Assembly: GCF_017168235.1 (NCBI RefSeq)
Contig: NZ_JABFAO010000002.1
Span: forward strand, 672,183 to 736,182
DNA: 64,000 nucleotides
Direction: 5' to 3'
Source of the DNA: Rhodococcus sp. KRD197
GTDB lineage: Bacteria > Actinomycetota > Actinomycetes > Mycobacteriales > Mycobacteriaceae
In this document: positions 1-8,420 of the stretch, one piece after another
Layout: every line of letters starts with the position of its first letter
Numbering within the stretch: position 1 is the stretch's first letter
Translations under genes and position numbers: made by a program
Notes under the pieces: generated by a model
What the model was told of the DNA's origin: nothing
Databases searched by the model: none
What the model saw: the letters and a program-made list of their open reading frames with translations, nothing else

Positions 1-1
1 G

Positions 2-232
2 ATCGACGAGGCGCGCACAGCGTTCTACGCCGCGCGATTCGAACTCGCCCGTGACATCGTCGAGCAGGGGCAGCAGCGCAGCGAGATCGGCGCCGATATC
101 GATTCCGATGATGTCATCGAAAGTCTGGTTGCACCAATGTACTTCCGACTTCTCGTCAGTGGCCGCGAGGTCACCGACGAGTTCGTCGAGCGGTGCGTTC
201 GCGACACCCTGCTGCTTTTCACTGGGGAGTAG
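2..232 (+). CDS. TetR-family regulator, C-terminal fragment (cut by window edge)
   Basis: An open frame enters from the left edge and stops with TAG at 230-232, giving 76 residues without a start. The helical sequence, with a VAPMYFRLLVSG stretch followed by FVERCVRDTLLLF, resembles the C-terminal ligand-binding and dimerisation region of TetR regulators. The DNA-binding part lies outside the window, so target and ligand cannot be judged. It is tail-to-tail with the nmtR-like gene, 12 bp apart. The family call rests on a short helical segment and is moderate. Confidence 0.55.
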   Translation: MDEARTAFYAARFELARDIVEQGQQRSEIGADIDSDDVIESLVAPMYFRLLVSGREVTDEFVERCVRDTLLLFTGE

Positions 233-244
233 CTGCGCCGCTCG

Positions 245-595
245 TCAGCTGAGGTCTGGGGCGCTCAGCCCGAGATGTTCGATGTGATAGACGGCCTCGT
301 CCAGAAGCATCGCAACGTGGTTGTCGTAGAGGCTGTAGATGACGCTTCGCCCTGACCGGGTGCCCGTCACGAGGCCCATTGCGCGCAGCAGCCGGAGTTG
401 ATGGGACACCGCTGACTGTTCCATCTCTACGGCGTCGGCGAGGTCGTTGACGCCGCTGGGACCCTGGCGCAATTGCGTGAGAATGCGAAGCCGGCTCGGT
501 GTTGCCAGGGCTTGAAGCGTGGCGGCGACGGTCGCTGCGGAGTCTGCGTCGAGCTGCGCCGGCGGCGTGGTGCGTCCGTCGACCGTGTGTCCCAT
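245..595 (-). CDS. nmtR: NmtR-like ArsR/SmtB nickel/cobalt-sensing repressor
   Basis: A 116-residue winged-helix ArsR/SmtB protein. It should repress the divergent P-type ATPase gene and release DNA when Ni(II) or Co(II) binds. The start at 595 is chosen because it gives an N-terminus MGHTVDGR, matching M. tuberculosis NmtR (MGHGVEGR), where the free N-terminus and His3 take part in metal binding. The other NmtR ligand positions are all present at the same numbers: Asp91, His93, His104 and His107. The recognition helix lies around residues 58-70 (MEQSAVSHQLRLL). An upstream in-frame start at 619 would bury the N-terminus and is disfavoured. The shared upstream region carries repeated ATGTA motifs. 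Confidence 0.93.
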   Translation of the reverse strand: MGHTVDGRTTPPAQLDADSAATVAATLQALATPSRLRILTQLRQGPSGVNDLADAVEMEQSAVSHQLRLLRAMGLVTGTRSGRSVIYSLYDNHVAMLLDEAVYHIEHLGLSAPDLS

Positions 596-606
596 GCCAC
601 AACTAT

Positions 607-646
607 AGCTAATGTACACATGTATAGCTCTTCATGTAATCATGTA
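607..646. promoter_or_regulatory. Probable NmtR operator: two ATGTA-N3-ATGTA elements
   Basis: Between the divergent nmtR and ATPase genes the pentamer ATGTA occurs at 612, 620, 634 and 642. This makes two 13-bp units (612-624 and 634-646) whose starts are 22 bp apart, about two helical turns. The first unit is framed by AGCTA...TAGCT arms (607-629), an imperfect dyad. An ArsR-type repressor dimer could occupy each unit and control both promoters. Repeats and spacing are seen; the binding is inferred. Confidence 0.6.
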
Positions 647-649
647 CAG

Positions 650-2581
650 ATGACGACCGTACTTCCCCAGACGCTCCCCGGACGGACCATCGGCAGCGAC
701 AGAACCACGTTGCTCGCCGTACCGGAGGTTCGCTGGGCGTCCGCGGCGACCGCGCTGTTCGTCCTCGGGTTGCTGGTCCAGCTCTCACCCGCCCCGACCT
801 GGATGTACTGGACCCTCTACCTCGCGTGCTACATCACCGGAGGTTGGGAGCCTGCGCTCGAGGGCATTCGCGCTCTGCGAAACAGGGCACTCGACGTCGA
901 CCTCCTGATGATCGTCGCGGCAATCGGCGCCGCAGCAATCGGGCAGATCTTCGACGGTGCTCTGCTCATCGTCATCTTCGCGACATCCGGAGCCCTCGAG
1001 GCGGTACTGACGAAGCGCACCTCCGACTCGATTCGCAGCCTCCTCGATCTCACCCCGGAGACCGCCGTAATTGTCGCGGAGAACGGCGACGAGCAACAGG
1101 TCGATGCCACCTCGCTGCGCCCCGGTGACGTGGTTCTCGTGCGTCCAGGCGAGCGCATCGCGGGAGAGGGGACTGTCGTCGAAGGCCACAGCGACGTCGA
1201 CCAGGCCTCGATCACCGGGGAGCCGATTCCGGTCTACCGAAGCGTCGGCGACGAGGTGTTCGCGGGCACCATCAACGGCACCGGGGCGTTGCGGGTGCGG
1301 ATCGACGTCGACCCGTCGAACACCGTTCTCGCCCGCATCGTCGCGACGGTCGAGCACGCCTCGGCCACCAAGGCCAAGAAGCAGCTGTTCATCGACAAGG
1401 TCGAGCAGTACTACTCCAAGACCATCGTCGGCGCCACCGCGGCGATCTTCGGGATTCCGATGGCGTTCGGGAGCGAACTGCAATCGGCGCTGCTGCGGGC
1501 GATGACGTTCATGATCGTCGCCTCGCCCTGCGCCGTCGTGCTCGCGACGATGCCTCCGCTGCTCGCCGCGATGGCCACTGCGGGCAGGCACGGAGTCCTG
1601 GTGAAATCGGCAGTGGTGATGGAGCAATTGCGTCGGACATCGGTGGTCGCGTTCGACAAGACCGGCACGCTGACCGAGGGCGTCCCGCACGTCGAGCGGA
1701 TCGTCGCGTTCGACACCCGAGACGAAAGCGAGGTGCTCCGACTCGCCGCGGCCGTCGAGCACGGCAGCGAGCATCCGATCGGTGCGGCCATCGCCCTCGC
1801 CGCGCGCAGGCGCGAACTGAACGTCCCGACTGCCTCGGACTTCGAGTCCGCACCCGGCTCGGGTGTGCGGGCCCGCATCGAAGGACACATGGTGGCCGTC
1901 GCCAAGCCGACCGCGCGGGAAAAGGATCAGCACGCGATCATCGAGACGCTCGAGTCCGCCGCAATGACGGTGGTCGTTGTCACCATCGCAGACGAAGTCG
2001 CGGGACTGATCGGGCTGGTCGATACGGTTCGAGTCGATGCAGCACGGGCCGTCGCCGAGCTGGAAACCGTCACCGGCAACGGAACCGTCCTACTCACCGG
2101 CGACAATTCTCGGGCCGCGCACGCGGTGGCGAGAGAGACGGGCATCGTCGACGTCCGGGCCGGGCTGCTGCCGCACGAGAAGGCGAGCGCGGTGAGCGAG
2201 ATGGACGAACACGTGCTCCTCGTCGGCGACGGCGTCAACGATGCCCCGGCACTGGCCGCAGCGGATACCGGATTCGCGATGGGCCGAAAGGGCTCGGATC
2301 TGGCGCTCGACACCGCCGACGCAGTGCTGATTCGCGATGATCTCAGCAGCATCGCGTCTGTGATCGAGCTCTCCCGCCGCGCCCACCGAATCGTGGTGGC
2401 CAACCTCGTCATCGCAGCCACGTTCATAGTCGTGCTGGTCACGTGGGACCTCCTCGGACACCTCCCACTGCCCATCGGCGTGGCCGGGCACGAAAGTTCT
2501 ACGGTGCTCGTCGCGTTGAACGGGATGCGGCTGCTCTCCTCGCGGGCGTGGCGACCAGGGGACGATTGCGCGAGGCCGTGA
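650..2581 (+). CDS. ctpJ: P1B-4-type heavy-metal (Ni/Co) efflux ATPase, CtpJ-like
   Basis: A P-type ATPase of 643 residues exporting divalent metal at the cost of ATP. Seen: phosphatase loop TGEPIPV, membrane metal motif SPC (Ser292), phosphorylation site DKTGTLTEG (Asp336), the HP locus SEHPIG, hinge GDGVNDAPAL (about 526-535), and a last membrane segment with HESSTVLVALNGMR. SPC plus HE(G/S) and no N-terminal metal-binding domain define the P1B-4 (Co/Ni) class. The open frame extends upstream, but ATG at 650 (or 620) suits the class length of about 640-660 and keeps the operator upstream. Divergence from the NmtR-like gene copies the M. tuberculosis nmtR-ctpJ arrangement. Confidence 0.9.
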   Translation: MTTVLPQTLPGRTIGSDRTTLLAVPEVRWASAATALFVLGLLVQLSPAPTWMYWTLYLACYITGGWEPALEGIRALRNRALDVDLLMIVAAIGAAAIGQIFDGALLIVIFATSGALEAVLTKRTSDSIRSLLDLTPETAVIVAENGDEQQVDATSLRPGDVVLVRPGERIAGEGTVVEGHSDVDQASITGEPIPVYRSVGDEVFAGTINGTGALRVRIDVDPSNTVLARIVATVEHASATKAKKQLFIDKVEQYYSKTIVGATAAIFGIPMAFGSELQSALLRAMTFMIVASPCAVVLATMPPLLAAMATAGRHGVLVKSAVVMEQLRRTSVVAFDKTGTLTEGVPHVERIVAFDTRDESEVLRLAAAVEHGSEHPIGAAIALAARRRELNVPTASDFESAPGSGVRARIEGHMVAVAKPTAREKDQHAIIETLESAAMTVVVVTIADEVAGLIGLVDTVRVDAARAVAELETVTGNGTVLLTGDNSRAAHAVARETGIVDVRAGLLPHEKASAVSEMDEHVLLVGDGVNDAPALAAADTGFAMGRKGSDLALDTADAVLIRDDLSSIASVIELSRRAHRIVVANLVIAATFIVVLVTWDLLGHLPLPIGVAGHESSTVLVALNGMRLLSSRAWRPGDDCARP

Positions 2582-2598
2582 CGGGGCATGCAACCGGG

Positions 2599-3300
2599 AT
2601 GACAAAACTACTTTTCGCTGTGACAGCCGCTGACCACTGGACACTGAAGGATGGATCGAAGCATCCGACGGGATTCTGGGCGGAGGAACTCGTCGAATCG
2701 CACCGCACGTTCATCGAAGCCGGATTCGACGTCGTCGTCGCCACCCCGGGCGGCAAAGCGCCGGTCGTCGACGAGGGATCGCTCTCCGTCGACGCGAACG
2801 GAGGCGACGAAGCGAAAGTCGCCGACCAGAAGGAGTACCTCGCCTCGATCGAGTCGACTCTGCAGAAGCCCCTGGCACTCGAGGAGCAGAAGGCTGCCGA
2901 CTTCGACGCCATCTTCGTTCCGGGAGGGCACGGGCCGATGGAGGATCTCGCGGTGTCCAGCCAGTTCGGTGCCTTGGTCTCGGACTTCCTCGACGGCGGC
3001 AAGCTGGTGTCGACGGTGTGCCACGCACCGGCCGCCTTGCTCCCCGCGAGGCGATCGGACGGAGCGTGGGCGTTCGACGGCTACGAGCTGACAGGCTTCA
3101 CCGACGAGGAGGAGACCCAGGCGGGCCTTGCCGATGTCGCGCCCTGGCTGCTCGAAACCCGGCTGCGGGAATCGGGTGCGAAGTTCTCGAGTGGCGCGGC
3201 ATGGGGACCGCACATCGTCGTCGATCGCAACCTCTACACAGGGCAGAACCCAGCATCGACGAAGCCACTCGCGGACCGGGTCGTATCAGCCCTGTCCTGA
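2599..3300 (+). CDS. DJ-1/PfpI (Hsp31-like) family protein
   Basis: A 233-residue type-1 glutamine-amidotransferase-fold protein. The nucleophile elbow VSTVCHAPAAL supplies the reactive cysteine, and VPGGHGPMEDL the acidic partner region. Family members act as glutathione-independent glyoxalases, chaperones or proposed deglycases; which applies here cannot be read from sequence. The ATG at 2599 is preferred over upstream in-frame starts lying inside the ATPase gene. It follows the ATPase after 17 bp, so co-transcription and a role in metal or aldehyde stress are plausible. Confidence 0.85.
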   Translation: MTKLLFAVTAADHWTLKDGSKHPTGFWAEELVESHRTFIEAGFDVVVATPGGKAPVVDEGSLSVDANGGDEAKVADQKEYLASIESTLQKPLALEEQKAADFDAIFVPGGHGPMEDLAVSSQFGALVSDFLDGGKLVSTVCHAPAALLPARRSDGAWAFDGYELTGFTDEEETQAGLADVAPWLLETRLRESGAKFSSGAAWGPHIVVDRNLYTGQNPASTKPLADRVVSALS

Positions 3301-3326
3301 CCGGTTTCGCCCGCAACGCCGGCCAG

Positions 3327-4997
3327 TCAGAATCTTCGCCTCAGCCGCATGCGAAGGGGCCGGCCGTCGGGATCGATGAACTTTCGGTACACCACAGCGG
3401 CCATCCGCTGCTGCCACTGAGGCGGCACGACGATGTTGTGTTGCCTCAGTCTGCCGGGTGGTCGCGGCGCGGCCCCCGGCGCCCGATGCCACTCGTCGAG
3501 CCGCGTCACACTGGCCCGGACCGCATCGAAGAACGATGCCGGGTCGATCAGGTCGTCGTCCTCGCCCTCCGCGCGCCCGAGGTGCTCGCGGGCAAGTTCG
3601 AGTCGAAGTTCACGGGCGAAGACTCGCGCGCCGTCGCCGAGACCACCCGGATCGGCGGGCGTGCGCTCGTCGCGTTGTTCGTCGACCATGGCCGCGGTCA
3701 GTTCTGAATCGTGTGTCCACGAGCGACGGTTGAAGTTGTCGGAACCGACTGCTGCCCAGACGTCGTCGACGATGCACACCTTCGAGTGCACGTACACCGG
3801 AATGCCGCGGTCGTTCTCGAGGTCCAGCACGAGCACGCGGTCCTCGCCGGCGTCACGAATGACGTCCAACGCGGCCGAGTGGCCGAGCAGCGCCGGCGGA
3901 ATCGTGATGGGGCTGTCGTCGTCGAGATACTTCGGCACCACGACGATCAGACGCAGATCCGGCGACCGCCGCAGAGCAGCCGCGAACACCCGAGCAACAT
4001 CCACCGACCAGAGATACTGGTCCTCGACGTAAATGAGGCGGCGGGCACGGCGCAGCGCCTTCGCGTACGCCCTGGCGGCACTGAACTCACCCTTCGTCGC
4101 GAAGGGGTAGGCCGGATGCCGTCGGGGGTAGGTGCGCAGCAGTTGTACCGCGCAGGTCCCTGCATTCGCCGGGTCGGCGCCCTGCAGCGGTATCGGAGTG
4201 CGCTCGGACGAGACTCCGCGGAGCACATCGGAGAGCACATGCCACGGCAGCCGCGAGAGCGCCGCCGGGTCGTCCCAGCGTTCCCGGAACACGTCCTCGA
4301 CGTCGCGGACGGCGGGGCCCTCGATCTGGACCTGCATGTCGTGCCACGCCGGGGTCTCGCCGTACTCGGGCGGAAACGGTCGGCTCACGGGATCACCGAA
4401 ATGGTTGGCGTCGTCGCGCCGCGCACGCGCGAGGTCGATGCCGCCGACGAACGCCAGATCGGTTTTCGTATCGTCTCGATAGCGGACGACGACGAACTTC
4501 TGGTGATGGCTGCCCAAGGTCAAGACACGTTGATCGAGGATCGCCTCGCCCCCGGCGTCCTCGAGCCGCTGGGCCAGCTTGCGATTCTTGGGGCCCGTGT
4601 ATCCGAGCGTCTTGATGTGCGAGCGCCACACCATGCCTTTGACCGTCGCGCCGCGCGTGGCGGCATCGGTGAGGGCGTCCTCGACCGTGACTCCGTCGGT
4701 GAGGTACTGCTCGGGGTCGCCGCGCCAATCGGTGAACAGGACGAGATCGCCGTCACCGGCCGACCGAACCGCGCGTTCGAGTGCCTCGAAGTACGGTTTG
4801 CCGTGCACCAGGGGAGTGACCCGGTTGTTCTCGGTCCACGCCGAAATGCGGGTGTCCGGGTTTCCGCGCTCCTCGGCGCTGAGAAACCACCCGTGGGCAG
4901 AGTCGAAAGTCAGGGCCTGCTCGTTCAGCGAGTCGATGGTGCGGCCGAGCCTGCGCGCGACGTCGTCGACTGTTCGGCGTAGACGCTGCAGTATCAC
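3327..4997 (-). CDS. Phospholipase D-family protein (two HKD motifs)
   Basis: A 556-residue PLD superfamily protein with two catalytic half-sites: HHQKFVVV in the first half, and VHSKVCIVDD followed by GSDNFNRRSW in the second. This matches bacterial PLD/cardiolipin-synthase-like phosphodiesterases acting on phosphatidyl groups. No signal peptide or clear membrane helix is seen, so a cytoplasmic or peripheral location is likely. The start is GTG at 4997. It is convergent with the DJ-1 gene (26 bp gap) and divergent from the SDR gene. Substrate is not predictable from these motifs. Confidence 0.85.
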   Translation of the reverse strand: MILQRLRRTVDDVARRLGRTIDSLNEQALTFDSAHGWFLSAEERGNPDTRISAWTENNRVTPLVHGKPYFEALERAVRSAGDGDLVLFTDWRGDPEQYLTDGVTVEDALTDAATRGATVKGMVWRSHIKTLGYTGPKNRKLAQRLEDAGGEAILDQRVLTLGSHHQKFVVVRYRDDTKTDLAFVGGIDLARARRDDANHFGDPVSRPFPPEYGETPAWHDMQVQIEGPAVRDVEDVFRERWDDPAALSRLPWHVLSDVLRGVSSERTPIPLQGADPANAGTCAVQLLRTYPRRHPAYPFATKGEFSAARAYAKALRRARRLIYVEDQYLWSVDVARVFAAALRRSPDLRLIVVVPKYLDDDSPITIPPALLGHSAALDVIRDAGEDRVLVLDLENDRGIPVYVHSKVCIVDDVWAAVGSDNFNRRSWTHDSELTAAMVDEQRDERTPADPGGLGDGARVFARELRLELAREHLGRAEGEDDDLIDPASFFDAVRASVTRLDEWHRAPGAAPRPPGRLRQHNIVVPPQWQQRMAAVVYRKFIDPDGRPLRMRLRRRF

Positions 4998-5110
4998 GCT
5001 TGGAAATACTGTCAGAGAGTTCGGTTCGGCGTGCCACGAGGCTCCCGTTCAGCGGCGCGAACACGCTGCCCGGATGAGGTCAGTTTCTTGTCGTGCGCTA
5101 TACCTGGGTG

Positions 5111-5932
5111 ATGAAGGTTACAGGCAAGGTTGCCGTGGTCACCGGTGGAGGCGGGGGGATCGGCGGAGCGCTTGCCGAACGCCTCGTCGCGCAGGGCGCC
5201 CGAGTGGTGGTGTCGGATCTGAATCCGACGTCGGCCTCGGAGGTCGTCACGCGCATCGACGCGACCAGTCCCGGCGCGGCCGTCTCGCTCGGTGGGGATG
5301 CGTCGAAAAGCGAGGACATCTCCGCGCTCATCGCGCTCGCCGAGGACACGTACGGGCCGGTCGATCTCTTTTTCGCCAACGCGGGCATCAGCGGGGCGCC
5401 CGGGCTCGAAGCATCCGAAGCCGACTGGGATCTCTCGATCGAGGTCAATCTCCGCGCACATATCAGGGCGGCGCAGCAGTTGGTTCCCAAGTGGCTCGAA
5501 CGGGGCGAGGGCTACTTCGTCAGTACCGCCTCTGCCGCCGGTCTGCTCACTCAGATCGGCTCGGCCACCTACGCGACCACCAAGCACGCGGCCGTCGGCT
5601 TCAGCGAGTGGCTCAATGTCACCTACGGCGACAGGGGGATCAGGGTCAGCTGCCTGTGCCCGATGGGAGTGAACACCAAGCTGCTCTATGCGGGCCAGGA
5701 ATCGGGGAGCGCCCTGGGCGCAGCCGCGACCAAGGCGGTGCTCTCCGCGGGAGACGTACTCGAACCCGCCGACGTCGCCGAGATCGTGCTCGCGGCGATG
5801 GACGCCGAACAGTTCCTCATCCTGCCGCACGCGAACGTTCTGGACATGTACCGAAACAAGGGTGCGGATTACGACCGGTGGCTGCGCGGCATGCGCCGCT
5901 ACCAGAAAGCCCTTCTGGGCGAATCGAACTGA
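5111..5932 (+). CDS. Short-chain dehydrogenase/reductase
   Basis: A classical SDR of 273 residues. It has the nucleotide-binding glycine loop [11 protein letters not shown], the NAG motif (FFANAGIS), a catalytic Ser region (STASAAG) and YATTKHA as the Tyr-x-x-x-Lys dyad. It should oxidise an alcohol or reduce a ketone using NAD(P). ATG at 5111 is chosen; an in-frame GTG at 5093 would add six residues. The acyl-CoA dehydrogenase gene starts 13 bp downstream with its own ribosome site, so the pair looks like an operon in acyl or alcohol catabolism. The substrate is unknown. Confidence 0.86.
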   Translation: MKVTGKVAVVTGGGGGIGGALAERLVAQGARVVVSDLNPTSASEVVTRIDATSPGAAVSLGGDASKSEDISALIALAEDTYGPVDLFFANAGISGAPGLEASEADWDLSIEVNLRAHIRAAQQLVPKWLERGEGYFVSTASAAGLLTQIGSATYATTKHAAVGFSEWLNVTYGDRGIRVSCLCPMGVNTKLLYAGQESGSALGAAATKAVLSAGDVLEPADVAEIVLAAMDAEQFLILPHANVLDMYRNKGADYDRWLRGMRRYQKALLGESN

Positions 5933-5945
5933 GGAGAGAAATCAC

Positions 5946-7151
5946 GTGTCGTTCTTCGAAACAACCGACCGCGGCAAGAAGTATCAGGCCGATCTGCTCG
6001 AGTTCATGGACTCGCACATCTATCCAGCGGAGTCGGTGTACGAGGAGCAGATGCGTGAGCTGGGTGATCCGCACGGTCAACCCCAGATCATCGAGGATCT
6101 GAAGAAGGAAGCCAAGTCTCGCGGGTTGTGGAACCTATTCCACCCGCACCCCGAGTGGGGCCCGGGGTTGACGAACCTCGAATACGCCCCACTCGCGGAG
6201 ATCATGGGACGCAGTCACATTGCCTCGGAAGCGTGCAACTGCGCCGCCCCCGACACCGGGAACATGGAAGTGTTCACGCTCTTCGGCACCGATGAGCACA
6301 AGGAAAAGTATCTGAAGCCGCTGTTGGACGGCACCATTCGTTCTGCGTTTGCGATGACCGAACCCGGTGTCGCGAGTTCGGATGCGACGAACGTCGAGAT
6401 GAGCATGGTGCGTGACGGCGACGACTACGTGCTCAACGGTCGCAAGTGGTGGACCTCGAACGCGATGCACCAGAACTGCAAGGTGCTCATCGTGATGGGC
6501 AAGACCGACCTGGACGCGGCGACGCACAAGCAGCAATCGATGCTGGTCGTCCCGATCGACGCACCCGGTGTGACGATTCTGCGCAATCTTCCGGTGTTCG
6601 GCTACATCGATCGCGAAGGCCACGCCGAGGTGCTCTTCGAGGACGTTCGCGTGCCGTCGAAGGACGTGCTGAAGGGGCCGGGCGAAGGCTTCGCCATCAG
6701 CCAGGCGCGGCTCGGGCCCGGACGAATCCACCACGCGATGCGGACGATCGGTGTCGCCGAGCGGGCACTGGAACTGATGTGTCGTCGAGCGGTTGCTCGC
6801 ACCACCTTCGGCAAGCCGATCGCGACCCGGTCCAACATTCAGGACTGGATCGCCGAGGCTCGCATCGATATCGAGAAGACACGTCTTCTCACCCTCAAGG
6901 CTGCCTACCTGATGGACACGGTCGGCAACAAGGAGGCGCGCACCGAGATCGCCGCGATCAAGGTCGCGGCCCCCGAAATGGCACTGAAGGTGATCGACCG
7001 TGCGATCCAGGTACACGGCGGCGGCGGGGTGAGCAACGACTTCCCGCTGGCGATGATGTACGCCCACATCCGCACGCTCAGGCTCGCAGACGGGCCGGAC
7101 GAGGTGCACAAGATGGCGATCGCGAAGATGGAGCTCAAGAAGTACCTCTAG
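5946..7151 (+). CDS. Acyl-CoA dehydrogenase family protein
   Basis: A 401-residue flavin acyl-CoA dehydrogenase. It has the substrate/FAD loop [16 protein letters not shown] and the C-terminal flavin-contact region [14 protein letters not shown] followed by [15 protein letters not shown]. It resembles the ACAD10/11-like branch. GTG at 5946 follows a GAGGAGA ribosome site after about seven bases, which fixes the start over in-frame codons inside the SDR gene. It should catalyse alpha,beta-dehydrogenation of a fatty or branched acyl-CoA. It is downstream of the SDR and convergent with the NDMA-dependent alcohol dehydrogenase. Confidence 0.88.
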   Translation: MSFFETTDRGKKYQADLLEFMDSHIYPAESVYEEQMRELGDPHGQPQIIEDLKKEAKSRGLWNLFHPHPEWGPGLTNLEYAPLAEIMGRSHIASEACNCAAPDTGNMEVFTLFGTDEHKEKYLKPLLDGTIRSAFAMTEPGVASSDATNVEMSMVRDGDDYVLNGRKWWTSNAMHQNCKVLIVMGKTDLDAATHKQQSMLVVPIDAPGVTILRNLPVFGYIDREGHAEVLFEDVRVPSKDVLKGPGEGFAISQARLGPGRIHHAMRTIGVAERALELMCRRAVARTTFGKPIATRSNIQDWIAEARIDIEKTRLLTLKAAYLMDTVGNKEARTEIAAIKVAAPEMALKVIDRAIQVHGGGGVSNDFPLAMMYAHIRTLRLADGPDEVHKMAIAKMELKKYL

Positions 7152-7162
7152 GCGGCCTCGCC

Positions 7163-7210
7163 GCATGTGCGTGGAAATACATAGTGGGACACGTATTTCC
7201 ACTCACATGC
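7163..7210. repeat. Hairpin repeat, copy 1 (CATGTG-GTGG family)
   Basis: Arms of 18 nt (7163-7180 and 7193-7210) pair with one mismatch around the 12-nt loop ATAGTGGGACAC. The core CATGTGNGTGG plus GTAC-like ends are shared with hairpins at 10083-10132 and 52980-53029. Here it lies between two convergent genes, so it could end both transcripts. Confidence 0.8.
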
Positions 7211-7219
7211 GCGCAGCGC

Positions 7220-8329
7220 CTACAGGTGAATCACCCCGCGCATGTTCTTGCCGTCTCGCAGATCCTGATAGCCCTCGTTGACCTGTTCGAGCGTGTAGGT
7301 GTTGGTGATCAGCTCGTCGAGCTTGAGCTGGCCGGCATCGTAGAGCCGCAGTAGGCGCACGATGTCGTACTGCGGATTGGCCGAACCGAACAGTGTGCCC
7401 TTGATCGTCTTCTGATTGAGCGTCAGATCGGTGCCGGAGACATGCACCGTCAGCGCCTCGGGATCTGCGAGACCGGTGAGAACGACGGTTCCGCCCTTGC
7501 CGATCGCGGCGGTAGCTGCCTGCACCACACCTTCGTCGACGGTTCCGACGAGGATCAGCGCCTGATCCGCGCCCTGTCCCCACGTCAGCTCGGTCAACTT
7601 CTCCTGCGCGGACTCGTAGTCAGCGAAGGCATGTGTCGCACCGAATTTGAGCGCCTGATTTCGCTTGAACTCCAACGGATCGACGACGAGTACGTGCTTC
7701 GCGCCGGCGTGCACGGCGCCCTGGACGGCGTTGATGCCGAGGCCGCCGATACCGTAGATGATCACCGAATCACCGGCCCGCACCCCTCCTGCATACACGG
7801 AGGTACCCCATCCGGACGGGACGCCGCAGCCGACGAGAACCGCTGTCTCGAGGGGCAGCCAGTCGTCGATCTTGACGACGGAATGCTGCGAAATCGTCGC
7901 GCGTTCGGCGAACGTGCCGAGCATGCACATGGCGCCGAACTCGGTCCCCTTGTCGTCGCGACGCCGGAACGAGCCGTCGGGCATGCAGCCCTCGAGAATC
8001 GTTGCGCCCATGTCGCACAAGTTTTGTCGACCCGTAGAACAGTAGCGACAGGTGCCGCAGTTGGGAATGAACGAACAGACGACGTGGTCCCCGGGCGCGA
8101 CCTTGGTGACGCCGGGGCCGACCTCCTCGATGATGCCCGAGCCCTCGTGTCCACCGACGATCGGGAATCGGGGCGGCAGATCGCCGTCGAGAAGATGGAG
8201 ATCGGAGTGGCACAGGCCGGCGGCGACGTATTTGATCAATACCTCGCCCGGGCCGGGGCCGTCGAGTTCGAGCTCGAGGATCTCGAACGGCTTGTGTGCC
8301 TCGAAGAGAACTGCTGCTTTTGTCTTCAT
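7220..8329 (-). CDS. NDMA-dependent-type zinc alcohol dehydrogenase
   Basis: A 369-residue medium-chain dehydrogenase. It has catalytic zinc ligands in GLCHSD and GGHEG, the structural zinc lobe CGTCRYCSTGRQNLC, and the nucleotide loop GIGGLGINAV. The sequence fits the actinobacterial N,N-dimethyl-4-nitrosoaniline-dependent family, whose NAD stays tightly bound and which is thought to be re-oxidised through mycofactocin. No mycofactocin genes are in the window. The start has an AGGGA ribosome site. The GAF/Fis regulator lies 91 bp upstream on the same strand. Probable role: oxidation of a primary or secondary alcohol. Confidence 0.85.
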   Translation of the reverse strand: MKTKAAVLFEAHKPFEILELELDGPGPGEVLIKYVAAGLCHSDLHLLDGDLPPRFPIVGGHEGSGIIEEVGPGVTKVAPGDHVVCSFIPNCGTCRYCSTGRQNLCDMGATILEGCMPDGSFRRRDDKGTEFGAMCMLGTFAERATISQHSVVKIDDWLPLETAVLVGCGVPSGWGTSVYAGGVRAGDSVIIYGIGGLGINAVQGAVHAGAKHVLVVDPLEFKRNQALKFGATHAFADYESAQEKLTELTWGQGADQALILVGTVDEGVVQAATAAIGKGGTVVLTGLADPEALTVHVSGTDLTLNQKTIKGTLFGSANPQYDIVRLLRLYDAGQLKLDELITNTYTLEQVNEGYQDLRDGKNMRGVIHL

Positions 8330-8420
8330 CGCGTCCCTATCTTGATGTATTGCTGTATCGAGATGTATGCATCGATAGTGACGCGGGTCACGTGTGTGGA
8401 GTGTTCAGATACTGGACGTT

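Noticed and set aside
785..1933. Long antisense open frame opposite the P-type ATPase
   Set aside because: High-GC shadow of the real gene; composition Arg/Asp/Gly-rich, no motif, no ribosome site.
3711..4982. 423-codon plus-strand frame opposite phospholipase D
   Set aside because: Mirror of the codon structure of the minus-strand gene, which has both HKD motifs; the plus frame has no domain.
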